NCBI RefSeq assembly: GCF_037076455.1
Contig: NZ_AP028679.1
Location: 2,557,501-2,621,500 of the forward strand
Source of the DNA: Desulfoferula mesophila
GTDB lineage: Bacteria > Desulfobacterota > Desulfarculia > Desulfarculales > Desulfarculaceae
Length of the DNA stretch: 64,000 nt
Reading direction: 5' to 3'
Shown here: positions 42,974 through 51,790 of the stretch, one piece after another
Position numbering within the stretch: the first letter of the stretch is position 1
Layout of the letters: every line of letters starts with the position of its first letter
The notes under the pieces: generated by a model
The model's database searches: none
What the model saw: only the letters and a program-made list of their open reading frames with translations
Told to the model about the DNA's origin: nothing
Program-made: the position numbers and the translations under genes

Positions 42974-43440
42974 TGGGAAAGCCTGCAAATGCAGGGGGAA
43001 TGCAGGGCCGTGACAAGACCGGAAGGTTTAAACCAGGTCGTTCCGGCAACCCCAAAGGGAAAAAGCCCGGCACCCGCCACAAGGCCACCATGGCGGCCCA
43101 GGAGCTTTTGGACGGCGAAAGCGAGGCCTTGACCCGCCGAGCGGTGGATCTCGCTCTGGGGGGCGACGTGGCGGCCCTGCGCCTTTGCCTGGAGCGGCTG
43201 ATCCCGCCGCGCAGGGACAGCCCGGTCAACCTTGGATTGCCCCCCATTGAGAATGCCTGTGGCGCCTCTAAGGCTTTGTCGGCATTGCTGGCAGCGGTGA
43301 GTAATGGCGAGTTGTCACCAGGCGAAGCGAAACCTATTGCCGACCTGATTGAGGCGCTTAGGCGGACCTTGGAAGTTGAGGACTTGGAAGCGCGCCTTGA
43401 GGCGCTCGAAAAACGACTTGGGCCGGAGATCGTGCAATGA
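42973..43440 (+). CDS. DUF5681-domain protein
   Basis: A 155-residue basic protein whose N-terminus carries the DUF5681 signature GRFKPGRSGNPKGKKPGTRH, then a helical domain with ALTRRAVDLALGGDVAALRLCLERLIPPR. Such proteins commonly lie in prophages and satellites near packaging genes, but activity is not established. The C-terminus is a predicted coiled coil (ALRRTLEVEDLEARLEALEKRL). Coupled to both neighbours by overlapping stops and starts. Confidence 0.83.
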   Translation: MGKPANAGGMQGRDKTGRFKPGRSGNPKGKKPGTRHKATMAAQELLDGESEALTRRAVDLALGGDVAALRLCLERLIPPRRDSPVNLGLPPIENACGASKALSALLAAVSNGELSPGEAKPIADLIEALRRTLEVEDLEARLEALEKRLGPEIVQ

Positions 43441-43697
43441 GAGCCATACATAAAAGAGTTGGTCGTCTTGAGAAAGCAGTTCGGGGCGACAGGGACGTTG
43501 AGCGGCGGTATGAGGTTTTTCGGCAGGGGCTTGCTGAATTTTTCCCCGGGGGTAAGGTTTCCCCCAGCCGCACAACCGGGGCGACCGGAGATGATGACGT
43601 CCTGCGCGGCGTTCAGGACCCCGAGTTGCGGCGAAAGCTAGATGAGTTTCTCGCCCCCTTCCAGCCCACTCCGGGGGAAGAGCCCGGCCAACCCTGA
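43437..43697 (+). CDS. Small hypothetical protein
   Basis: An 86-residue protein overlapping the DUF5681 gene by ATGA. It begins with a basic helix (MRAIHKRVGRLEKAVRGDRDVERRY-type, cut short here) and ends in a Pro-rich acidic tail. It is the last gene of the rightward replication operon before the IS110 region. No family recognised. Confidence 0.65.
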   Translation: MRAIHKRVGRLEKAVRGDRDVERRYEVFRQGLAEFFPGGKVSPSRTTGATGDDDVLRGVQDPELRRKLDEFLAPFQPTPGEEPGQP

Positions 43698-43768
43698 AAC
43701 CCGTCGCTACCCTGGGCGCCACTCATAAGGGTGGCGTCCGCCCATGTCCTGGGCGGGATGGGCGTCGG

Positions 43769-43972
43769 TTATTCGGTAGTCTCTCCCTCGGGCGGCAGAA
43801 GGATGTACCTCGGCAGGGTTATCTCGTTCGCCTGCATCATCGCGTCCTCGTGCATCTGTACTCTCGTCAGAGGATAAGTGGATACCAAGGACAACAATTT
43901 AACAGAGCAACAACAAGTTGATTTAAGTTGATGCAGCTCAGCAATCAACCTTTCTTCTCTGAGTGTGGTCAT
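43769..43972 (-). CDS. Possible small protein
   Basis: A 67-residue minus-strand frame with MTTLREERLIAELHQLK and a Cys triplet near residue 20. No ribosome site precedes the ATG; a 5-codon extension is possible. A second small frame at 43994-44116 on the same strand reads LTEREEKLESAIALKLALSGKK, so both may be pieces of an older gene next to IS110. Weak evidence. Confidence 0.3.
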   Translation of the reverse strand: MTTLREERLIAELHQLKSTCCCSVKLLSLVSTYPLTRVQMHEDAMMQANEITLPRYILLPPEGETTE

Positions 43973-44215
43973 TCTGGTCAAGGGCAAAATTTATCAATAG
44001 GCCTTTTCCTTTTTTCCGGACAAAGCCAGTTTAAGGGCGATCGCGCTTTCAAGCTTCTCTTCGCGCTCAGTTAAGACCCGGCGCATGGATGTGGATCGAG
44101 AATTGGCGCCCCTCATCTTAGCAACGTGGTCCCGGCCACAAGCAAGTATTTCAGGTTCGACGCCAATCCTCGAATAGCGCGTTCGCTTTTTTTAGGCCAA
44201 CAATCTCCTTTTTGC

Positions 44216-45256
44216 TCAGGCCACGACTGGGTATTTGGAGTTATAAACTTCTCCGGTGGTCAATAGCTTGTGGGCCAGGACTAGAAGTCTTCTGGCCAAG
44301 GCAACTGCAGCCACCTTCTTTCCCCGCTTCACAATCAGCCTGCGGGACCATTTACGCAAAGGGATCGTGAGATTCTTACTGCGCATGGCCGCCCAGGCGG
44401 CCTGCACCGCGAAATAGCGCATCAGACTTCGTCCCTGGCGGGTTATCCCTCCCCGGCGTTGCACCGCTCCGCTGTCACGGGACGAGGGGATCAGACCGGC
44501 ATAACTGGCCAGCTGATTTGAGCGCCTGAAACGCTTTATGTCATCTATGCCGCTGAGAATGCCCAGGGTGACGATGGGGCCGAAACCGGGCATCTCCAGA
44601 AGCAGTTGCGCCTCAGGCCAACAGCTCAACTCCTCATGGACCAAGGCATCAAACTCCTGCCTTTGCTGCTCCAAGTGGTCCCAGATGCTGCGTTGGGTGA
44701 TCAGGAATGGCTTCATCCAAATGGGCACCGCCGGATTATCAAGGACTTTTTCCCAGTGGCTATCCTTGGGCCATTGGGCCTTTTTCATCTCCACCCCAAC
44801 CGAACGCAGCATGGCCTTTACTGCGTTTACCGTCATATTGCGCTGCTTGAGAATTTGCTGCCGAGTCTGCATCAAAGAGCGGGCCCGACGTGCTTTTTCT
44901 CTAGGCACATTGACCGCGATTCGCTCAGCCAAGCCACCTCGCAGCCCATCGGCAAGGGCCCGGGCATCGTGGCGGTCGCTCTTCTTCTTACTGTCGGCGA
45001 TCATTTTGAATTGACGGGCGTCGACCACGATGGGCTCAATTCCAGCCTCACGCAACACATCCACCACCCACCAGGTCATGGAGCCAGTTTCAAGAGCAAC
45101 CGCTATTTCGTCTTTGGGCCAACGATGGATTGCATCAAGCCATCCAGTTTCACCGCTGGGAACCGTACCCCGGTGGATGACTTTGCCCTCCTGATCCAAA
45201 GCGCAAAAAGTCGTGGTCTTCTTGTGAATGTCCATGCCAACATAAATCATGGTCAA
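44216..45256 (-). CDS. IS110-family transposase
   Basis: A 346-residue DEDD transposase. The N-terminal RuvC-like domain has MIYVGMDIHKKT (D9), ALETGS (E56) and KSDRHDARALADGL (D93/D96); the C-terminal Tnp20 domain has MPGFGPIVTLGILS and LASYAGLIPSSRDSGA with the catalytic Ser region and GGITRQGRSLMRY. IS110 elements integrate without terminal inverted repeats and are guided by a bridge RNA. Full length, so probably active. It separates the replication genes from the Kai operon. Confidence 0.95.
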   Translation of the reverse strand: MTMIYVGMDIHKKTTTFCALDQEGKVIHRGTVPSGETGWLDAIHRWPKDEIAVALETGSMTWWVVDVLREAGIEPIVVDARQFKMIADSKKKSDRHDARALADGLRGGLAERIAVNVPREKARRARSLMQTRQQILKQRNMTVNAVKAMLRSVGVEMKKAQWPKDSHWEKVLDNPAVPIWMKPFLITQRSIWDHLEQQRQEFDALVHEELSCWPEAQLLLEMPGFGPIVTLGILSGIDDIKRFRRSNQLASYAGLIPSSRDSGAVQRRGGITRQGRSLMRYFAVQAAWAAMRSKNLTIPLRKWSRRLIVKRGKKVAAVALARRLLVLAHKLLTTGEVYNSKYPVVA

Positions 45257-45480
45257 CCCTCCCTTTAATGGTCTCTAAGTACCCAAGACCATTGTCCCAA
45301 AGCGGGGGGATGACCACACTCATCTCATCTTAGCATCACCTACACCTCTCCCTTGCCGCGCAAACTGTAGCTTGCCTTACCTCCCTCAAACCTGAATCTC
45401 CCTAGCCCACCCAGGATAAATCAGAGTGCCCCTGATTTCCATGCAGGGGCCTGGACCGTAACACTGGCGAACCGAATCTG
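45257..45480 (-). ncRNA. Candidate IS110 bridge RNA region
   Basis: The 5' non-coding flank of the transposase on its own strand, where bridge RNAs of the IS110 group are encoded. It contains two clean hairpins: an 8-bp stem AATGGTCT/AGACCATT at 45267-45293 and a 7-bp stem GCCCCTG/CAGGGGC at 45428-45450. Boundaries and loops that would pair with donor and target DNA are not determined. Confidence 0.45.
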
Positions 45481-45902
45481 TAGCGAACTTTGGTCTAATC
45501 AATGAAAGGTTCTCAAAATATCCTAATTTTCACTAGGGTTTATTTCAATGAAACCAATGGGATGCAAATAAGTTAAAATATATAATTAATATAAATATTT
45601 ATCTGATCCTATCAGGTATAATTAAGGTACCTTGAATTGAACTGACAAAGGTCATGGCCTGCCCTCGCCAAATGCCAGTAGTGGAGCGTGTTGATAAACC
45701 AACATGGTCCGAGGATAGCGGTTTCTCTGTTGAGATAAACATCTCTGATCACCGCCAGCGCCTTCTTAACATTACTCCCGTTACTCCCGGCAAAATTAAG
45801 GCCGATATTTTCGTGATGGGCAGCAGTGCTCATGCAAGCGTGATTGGTGATTATTGCCAATCCACAGCCCATCATCCGGCATCATTTGAAAGGTAGTTTT
45901 GC
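45481..45902. other. AT-rich gap before kaiC with no supported gene
   Basis: AT-rich DNA, especially 45530-45650, unlike the GC-rich kaiC that follows. It probably contains the kaiC operon promoter. Opposed open frames of about 80 codons cover 45612-45896, but neither has a ribosome site or a recognisable family. A GAAAGG site lies just before kaiC. Confidence 0.5.
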
Positions 45903-47663
45903 ATGGCCGCCAAGAAGGCAACCAGCAGCAATCCCGAGCCCCGAATCCAAGCCGTGAAGAAGCTTCCCACCGGCACCGAAGGTCTGGACGTGGTGCTGCA
46001 AGGCGGCCTGCCCCTGGGCCGCACCACCGCCCTGGTGGGCGGGCCGGGCGGCGGCAAGACCTCCCTGTGCACCAATATCGCCGCCAACTGCGCCGGGCGG
46101 GGCGACGCATGTCTCTATCTCTCCTTTGAGATGAGCCATCAGGCCACCACCCGGGACGCTGCTTCGCTTGGTTTCGACTTCCCCGCGCTGGAAAAGCAGG
46201 GAAGCCTGGTGTTCGTGGACGGGCGACCCGCTTTGGGGTCCCAGAAGAGCGGTGAGTTCGACCTAGGCGGCTTGCTGGCCGTGGTAAAGGGCCTGAGTCG
46301 GGAGAAAAAAGTAAAACTCGTGATCCTGGACGCGGTGGAGGTTCTGCTCCAAGCGTTCAGCGACCCCGATCAACGGATCCAGGCCCTGCAAGAGCTGCAT
46401 ATCTGGCTGGAGGAGAACAACTTTACCTCGCTGATCACCGCGCGAGCTCCGGCGCAATCGGAGGGCCAAACCGACCTGGGCCAGATCGAGTTCATGTGCG
46501 ACTGCTTGGTCTACGTGGATCAGCGGGTGGAGCAGGAAATGACCACCCGGCGCCTGCGGGTGATCAAGTACCGGGGCTCGGACACGGGCCGCAACGAGTA
46601 TCCCTTCATCATCGCCCCCGGCGGCATCAAGCTGATTGCCCTGAGCAGCACCAAGCTGGACAAGGGGCCACTCACATCTACGGTTTCCAGCGGTCACCCG
46701 GTGCTGGACGAGGTGTTAGGTGGCGGTTATCGCCGGGGTTCCTCGGTGCTCTTGACCGGCGAGACCGGCACCGGCAAGACGACCTTCGCCTGCATCTTCG
46801 CCAACGCCGCCTGCCGCAAGGGCGAAAGGGTGCTTTACGTGGGCTTCGAGGAGGCCAGCTCGGCAATTATCGCCGGAATGCGTAGCACAGGCCTGGACCT
46901 GGAGCCTGTGGTCAAAAAGGGCAACCTGAGGTTCCACACGGTTATGCCGGAGTCCATGGGGGGCGAGGAGCACCTCATTCACATCGTGGACCAGGTGAAA
47001 AGCTTCAACCCCGATCATGTCGTCGTGGACGCCATTAGCGCCTTTTTGCGCCTGGGCGGCCCCGAGGCGGGTTTCAACTTTGCGGCTCGCCTGATCACCC
47101 ACCTGAAGTCGCACGGAGTCACTACCCTGCTGCTGAATCAGATCGACGGCATGTCCAATGTCCACGATATCTCGGGCATGGGTGTCTCCACCCTTTTGGA
47201 CTCCCTGGTTTTCCTGCGTTACATGGAATCCGGCGGCGAGATGAACCGCATGCTGCTGGTGCTCAAGTCGCGGGGCATGGCCCACTCCAACCAGTACCGC
47301 GAGTACCTCATGAGTGATCAGGGAATCGAGTTCCTGGACCTGTACAAGGGCACGGGTGAGGTCAAGACCGGAACCGCCCGCAAGGAACAGGAAGCGCGCG
47401 AGGCCGCCGAGCTTCACCGCCGCGAGGCCGTGGTCAAGCAAATGGAGCGGGCGGTGGCTTTAAAGCAGGCCGCTGTCCACAATCAGCGAAATCTGGAGGA
47501 AAGCGAGCTGGCCTTGGCCGAGGCTGAGCTTGCAGCTGCCCGCCTGGAACTTGATCTATGGCATCAGGGGCGGCAAAAGCGGGGAGAGATGCGCCAGGGC
47601 CTCAGGGCCGACTCACCCGAGGCCAAAAAGCCCACCCGCGAGGGCAAGAAGGGCGGTGCGTGA
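45903..47663 (+). CDS. kaiC: KaiC-family double-domain ATPase/kinase with coiled-coil tail
   Basis: A 586-residue KaiC homologue. CI has Walker A GGPGGGKTS at 46-54 and LVILDAVEVLL; CII has TGETGTGKTT at 285-294 and VVVDAISAFL. CII keeps the twin catalytic Glu (GFEEAS, 316-317), but CI has FEM, with only one Glu (E76). The dual phosphosite of cyanobacterial KaiC, Ser-Thr, is present as S429-T430 (GVSTLLDS). After about residue 490 a charged coiled coil and Lys-rich tail replace the cyanobacterial C-terminal peptide. It starts the five-gene operon; no KaiA is present. Confidence 0.95.
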   Translation: MAAKKATSSNPEPRIQAVKKLPTGTEGLDVVLQGGLPLGRTTALVGGPGGGKTSLCTNIAANCAGRGDACLYLSFEMSHQATTRDAASLGFDFPALEKQGSLVFVDGRPALGSQKSGEFDLGGLLAVVKGLSREKKVKLVILDAVEVLLQAFSDPDQRIQALQELHIWLEENNFTSLITARAPAQSEGQTDLGQIEFMCDCLVYVDQRVEQEMTTRRLRVIKYRGSDTGRNEYPFIIAPGGIKLIALSSTKLDKGPLTSTVSSGHPVLDEVLGGGYRRGSSVLLTGETGTGKTTFACIFANAACRKGERVLYVGFEEASSAIIAGMRSTGLDLEPVVKKGNLRFHTVMPESMGGEEHLIHIVDQVKSFNPDHVVVDAISAFLRLGGPEAGFNFAARLITHLKSHGVTTLLLNQIDGMSNVHDISGMGVSTLLDSLVFLRYMESGGEMNRMLLVLKSRGMAHSNQYREYLMSDQGIEFLDLYKGTGEVKTGTARKEQEAREAAELHRREAVVKQMERAVALKQAAVHNQRNLEESELALAEAELAAARLELDLWHQGRQKRGEMRQGLRADSPEAKKPTREGKKGGA

Positions 47664-47959
47664 TGGCCAAGAAAACCAAGCCTGGCCAAAGCCAGCTGCG
47701 GTTCCTGCGGCTGTTCTTGGCCGGTGACGAGCCCAACTCAGCCCTGGCCAGGAAGAACCTGGAGCGCATCGTCAAACAAAACTCCATCGATCCCTCCTTG
47801 GTTGAAGTGGTCGACGTATATGAGGACCACCGCACCGCCCTGGACAACAAGGTATTGCTCACGCCCACCCTGTTGATTGGGCTGCCCGGCAGCGTGACCA
47901 GGGTGGTGGGCAATCTGCAGGACGTGGACAGCTTGATCCACCAGATTGAAGCCGCCTAG
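47663..47959 (+). CDS. kaiB: KaiB-family thioredoxin-like clock protein
   Basis: A 98-residue KaiB homologue. LRFLRLFLAGDEPNSALARKN is the thioredoxin-like opening with SxxA, VEVVDVYEDH the second strand, and LLTPTLLIGLPGSVTRVVGN the cis-proline TPTL strand and GxxxRVxG loop of KaiB. The ATG overlaps the kaiC stop (TGATG). In cyanobacteria KaiB binds the CI ring of KaiC in a phosphorylation-dependent manner; the same contact is inferred here. The start was placed after 35 non-homologous upstream codons. Confidence 0.94.
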   Translation: MAKKTKPGQSQLRFLRLFLAGDEPNSALARKNLERIVKQNSIDPSLVEVVDVYEDHRTALDNKVLLTPTLLIGLPGSVTRVVGNLQDVDSLIHQIEAA

Positions 47960-50900
47960 ATGCCTCAGAACAAAAAGCCGACCTACGAACAGCTCGAGCA
48001 GCGACAGGAAGAGCTGGAGCAGCGCCTGGCCGAGGCAGAGCAGATGCTGGACGCCCTACGCCGTGGCGAGGTGGACGCGGTGCTGGCCCAGGAACAGCCC
48101 ATCGTCCTGTGGCCCAGGGAGTTGGAGCGAAAGCTTAAGGAAAGCGAGACGGCCCTGGTCGAAGCCCAGACCACAGCCAAGATCGGGAGCTGGCAATACG
48201 AAGTAGCCCAGGACAAGCCCATCTGGTCGCAAGAGATGTTTCGCATCTTCGACCGCGACCCCGCCCAAGGCGAACCCCCTTGGTGGGAGCATAAGGATTT
48301 TTTCCATCCCGAGGACTGGGAGCGTCTCGACCAGGCGGTGCGCGACGCTATTGAGAAGGGGCGGCTCTATCGCGAGGAGTTTCGTGTCATCCGCCGCGAC
48401 GGGAGTGTCATCTGGGCCGAGACCATAGGAAAGGCACATCGAAATGAAGCCGGTAAAGTCTTCAGCCTATCTGGAACAGTTCAAGACATAAATGAGCGCA
48501 AAAAAGCCGAACTGGCTTTGTCCGAAAACGAAAAGAAATACCGACGCCTGACAGACAATTCCCCAGACATGATATACCGGATGTCTTTGCCTGATGGTAA
48601 ATATGATTTTGTCAGCAGGGCAGCAGAGACTCTTACTGGATATCCACCAGACACATGGTATGCAAACCCGCTCCTGATCAAGGAGATAATCCCACCGGAC
48701 TGGCATTCCTATTTAAATTTACAATGGAGCCGCCTGCAGAAGGGCGAAGTCCCACCAACTTATGAGTATCAACTCTTGCATAAAAACGGGGAAGTCAGGT
48801 GGATAAACCAGCGCAACGTTGCGGTCCGTGATGAACAAGGCCAACTGATCGCCATTGAAGGTATCCTCAACGATATCACCCAGCGCAAGGAGGCCGAACT
48901 GGCCCTGGCCGATAGTGAAGAGAAATTCCGCACCCTTTATGCCAGCATTCGCGATGCCATCCTCATTGCCGGCACAGACCGTAATATCCTCGATTGCAAC
49001 ATCGCGTTCACGGATGTTTTTGGTTACACCCTGGATGAAATCAGGGGACAAGCAACCTCCGTTTTGTATGAGAGTCAGGAAGAATTCGCCCGTATGGGCC
49101 GGGAGATTCAAGAGCACTTAAAAGATCGCACCTTTGTTGCAACCATTAATTACCGCAGAAAAGATGGAAAAGTCTTCCCAGGGGAGACCAGCGTTTATTA
49201 TCAGACCAACGACCGAGGCGAAGTGGTGGGGTTGGTCGGTATAATCCGGGACATTTCGGCAAAGGTGGCCGCCGAAAAAGAGTTGCGTGAGAGCAGGGAC
49301 CTACTTCACCGGACCGAGGCAATTGCCAAGATCGGCGGCTGGGAGTTGGATGCAAAAACCCTCAGGCAGAAATGGACCGATGGCATTTACCGCATTCACG
49401 AGGTGGACCCGGACTTTGATCCCAATTTGGAAGAGGCAATCGAGTTTTACGCACCCGAGGCCCGCCCGGTCATACGACATGCGGTGGAGCAGGCACTTGA
49501 GAAAGGCGAGCCTTATAATCTGGTGTTGCCTTTCATAACCGCGAAAGGCAGGCATTTGTGGGTCCGTGCCCAGGGAGAGGCCAAGTGGGAAAACGGTGCC
49601 ATAGTGCGCATTGGTGGCACCTTCCAGGACATCACAGCCCAAAAATCAGCCCGAAACCAATTGCGCCTAGAGCGCGATCTTTCTAAGAAGTACCTGGACA
49701 CCGCTGGGGTGATTCTCTTGGCCTTGGACAAGCAGGGCCGCATCGAACTGATCAACCGCAAAGGCTGCCAGCTGCTGGGTTGTCGGGTCGAGGAAGCAGT
49801 GGGCCAGGATTGGTTTACCAGCTACATCCCCGAAGATTCGCGCCAGCGAATTCGGGCCGTGCACGAAAATATCATGGCAGGCATGGTGGAGTTGCACACC
49901 TACGAGGAAAATACGGTGATCAGCGACTCCGGAGAGCAAAGGCTCATTCGCTGGTTCAATACGGTCATAAAGGACTCCGAGAGCAACATCACCGGCACCC
50001 TGAGTTCCGGCGAGGACATCACCGAATACAAAGCCGCCCAGGAAGCCATCAACCGGCTGGCGGCCATTGTGGAATCCTCTCAAGACGCCATCACCGGCAA
50101 GGACCTGCAAGGCATCATCACCTCCTGGAACGATGCTGCCGAGCGCATATACGGCTATACCGCCGAGGAGGCCATAGGCCAGCATATTTCCCTGATCGTG
50201 CCCGAGGACAAGCGTGGCGAAGTGGAGCAGGTGCTCACCGCCGTGGGCCGGGGAGAGGCCATCAGAATCCACGAAACCGTGCGGCGGCGCAAGGACGGCA
50301 GCCTGGTGGATGTGTCGCTATCGGTTTCGCCGGTGCGCGATGACCAGGAACAACTGGTCGGCGCTGCCACCATCGCCCACGAGATCACCGAGCTCAAGTG
50401 GGCCCGCCGGGAAAAGGAGAAACTGGAGAGCCAACTGCGGCAGGCTCAGAAGATGGAGGCCATCGGCACCCTGGCTGGCGGCATAGCCCACGACTTCAAC
50501 AACATCCTAGCGGCGATCATGGGCTACAGCGAGTTGGCCCAGGACAGCCTGCCAGCCGATTCCGAGGCGGCGGAAAACATCAAGACGGTCATTGATTCCG
50601 CCCAGCGGGCCAAGGAACTGACCTGCCAAATACTCTCCTTCAGCCGCCAGACCGAACATGAGCAGGTTGCCTTGGACTTGGAGCCCATCATCAAGGAAAT
50701 CTTGAAAATGCTCCGTGCCACCATACCCACCACCATCGAGATCAAGCAAAACATTCCCGTTGGCACCGGCAAAATCATGGCCGACCCAGTGCAGATACAC
50801 CAGATCCTCCTGAACCTGTGCAACAACGCTGCCCAGGCCATGGAAGAAACGGGTGGGGTATTGAGCGTGGATTTGGATGTGGTTGATATCGACGAGTTGA

Positions 50901-51589
50901 CCGCAGATGGATATGTGGGCCTGGCTCCCGGTAGGTACCAGCGGCTCAGTGTGGGCGACACCGGTGTGGGCATGAAAAGGGAAGTGCAGGAGCGCATTTT
51001 CGAGCCCTTCTACACCACCAAGGATGTGGGCAAGGGGACCGGAATGGGCCTGTCGGTGGTCCACGGCATAGTCAATGACTACGGCGGGGCCATCACGGTC
51101 TACAGCGAACCAGGGGAAGGTTCCACCTTCCATGTTTACCTGCCGCTGGCTGAGGCCAAGCCAGACAAAGAACAGGCATCCTCGTCGCCACCAGAACTGC
51201 GCCGGGGAAGCGAAAGCATACTATTCGTCGATGATGAGCCTGCTCTGGTGGATATCGGCAAGCAAACCTTGTCCCGTCTTGGCTACAAAGTGCAGGGTTT
51301 CACCTCGGCCCAAGAAGCATTGGAAGCCTTTCAATCCGCGCCCGACGAGTTTGACCTGTTAATTACCGACTTCACCATGTCCAAGATGAATGGTGTTCAA
51401 TTGGCCAGCGAAATCCTAGCCATCAAACCGGACCTGCCTATAATCATGTGCACGGGTTTCTCTGAGCGGCTCTCCTCTGTTTCATCACAAGAAATAGGAG
51501 TGACCCGCCTGGCCCTGAAGCCGCTCATGCCCAGAGACATCGCGCGCATCATAAGGGAGGTCTTAGATAAAGACCAAACACACTCTTGA
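47960..51589 (+). CDS. Hybrid sensor histidine kinase with six PAS domains and a receiver domain
   Basis: A 1209-residue soluble kinase starting directly after the kaiB stop. Order: an N-terminal coiled coil (about 1-60), six PAS/PAC units (about 70-180, 183-310, 312-440, 441-565, 574-695, 699-815), a HisKA helix with H844 in [14 protein letters not shown], an HATPase domain with [11 protein letters not shown], and a C-terminal receiver (about 1087-1205) with DDE at 1091-1093 and phosphoacceptor D1137. No membrane segments, so it senses cytoplasmic signals and/or the KaiBC complex. It may act like SasA, though it has no KaiB-like sensor domain. Confidence 0.93.
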   Translation: MPQNKKPTYEQLEQRQEELEQRLAEAEQMLDALRRGEVDAVLAQEQPIVLWPRELERKLKESETALVEAQTTAKIGSWQYEVAQDKPIWSQEMFRIFDRDPAQGEPPWWEHKDFFHPEDWERLDQAVRDAIEKGRLYREEFRVIRRDGSVIWAETIGKAHRNEAGKVFSLSGTVQDINERKKAELALSENEKKYRRLTDNSPDMIYRMSLPDGKYDFVSRAAETLTGYPPDTWYANPLLIKEIIPPDWHSYLNLQWSRLQKGEVPPTYEYQLLHKNGEVRWINQRNVAVRDEQGQLIAIEGILNDITQRKEAELALADSEEKFRTLYASIRDAILIAGTDRNILDCNIAFTDVFGYTLDEIRGQATSVLYESQEEFARMGREIQEHLKDRTFVATINYRRKDGKVFPGETSVYYQTNDRGEVVGLVGIIRDISAKVAAEKELRESRDLLHRTEAIAKIGGWELDAKTLRQKWTDGIYRIHEVDPDFDPNLEEAIEFYAPEARPVIRHAVEQALEKGEPYNLVLPFITAKGRHLWVRAQGEAKWENGAIVRIGGTFQDITAQKSARNQLRLERDLSKKYLDTAGVILLALDKQGRIELINRKGCQLLGCRVEEAVGQDWFTSYIPEDSRQRIRAVHENIMAGMVELHTYEENTVISDSGEQRLIRWFNTVIKDSESNITGTLSSGEDITEYKAAQEAINRLAAIVESSQDAITGKDLQGIITSWNDAAERIYGYTAEEAIGQHISLIVPEDKRGEVEQVLTAVGRGEAIRIHETVRRRKDGSLVDVSLSVSPVRDDQEQLVGAATIAHEITELKWARREKEKLESQLRQAQKMEAIGTLAGGIAHDFNNILAAIMGYSELAQDSLPADSEAAENIKTVIDSAQRAKELTCQILSFSRQTEHEQVALDLEPIIKEILKMLRATIPTTIEIKQNIPVGTGKIMADPVQIHQILLNLCNNAAQAMEETGGVLSVDLDVVDIDELTADGYVGLAPGRYQRLSVGDTGVGMKREVQERIFEPFYTTKDVGKGTGMGLSVVHGIVNDYGGAITVYSEPGEGSTFHVYLPLAEAKPDKEQASSSPPELRRGSESILFVDDEPALVDIGKQTLSRLGYKVQGFTSAQEALEAFQSAPDEFDLLITDFTMSKMNGVQLASEILAIKPDLPIIMCTGFSERLSSVSSQEIGVTRLALKPLMPRDIARIIREVLDKDQTHS

Positions 51590-51790
51590 GCAGATGACCC
51601 GGCAGCGGGCATACCAAATGACCTGTGGTTACGAGGATTGCAACGATGCTGATTACGATAGTTGGTTTGCGCGGCGCCCTGCCTCCCCGCCCCGTTCCCT
51701 CTCGCATTTGCCAAAGGTAAGCTAGTGCCTCCCGACAAGAACAACTCGAAAGAGCACGCTGCACGCGAAAAAAGCGAAAAGGGCCAGCAT

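Noticed and set aside
45612-45896. Opposed open frames of about 80 codons before kaiC
   Set aside because: Neither has a ribosome site or known motif; a weak resemblance to a KaiB-like phrase was too short to trust.
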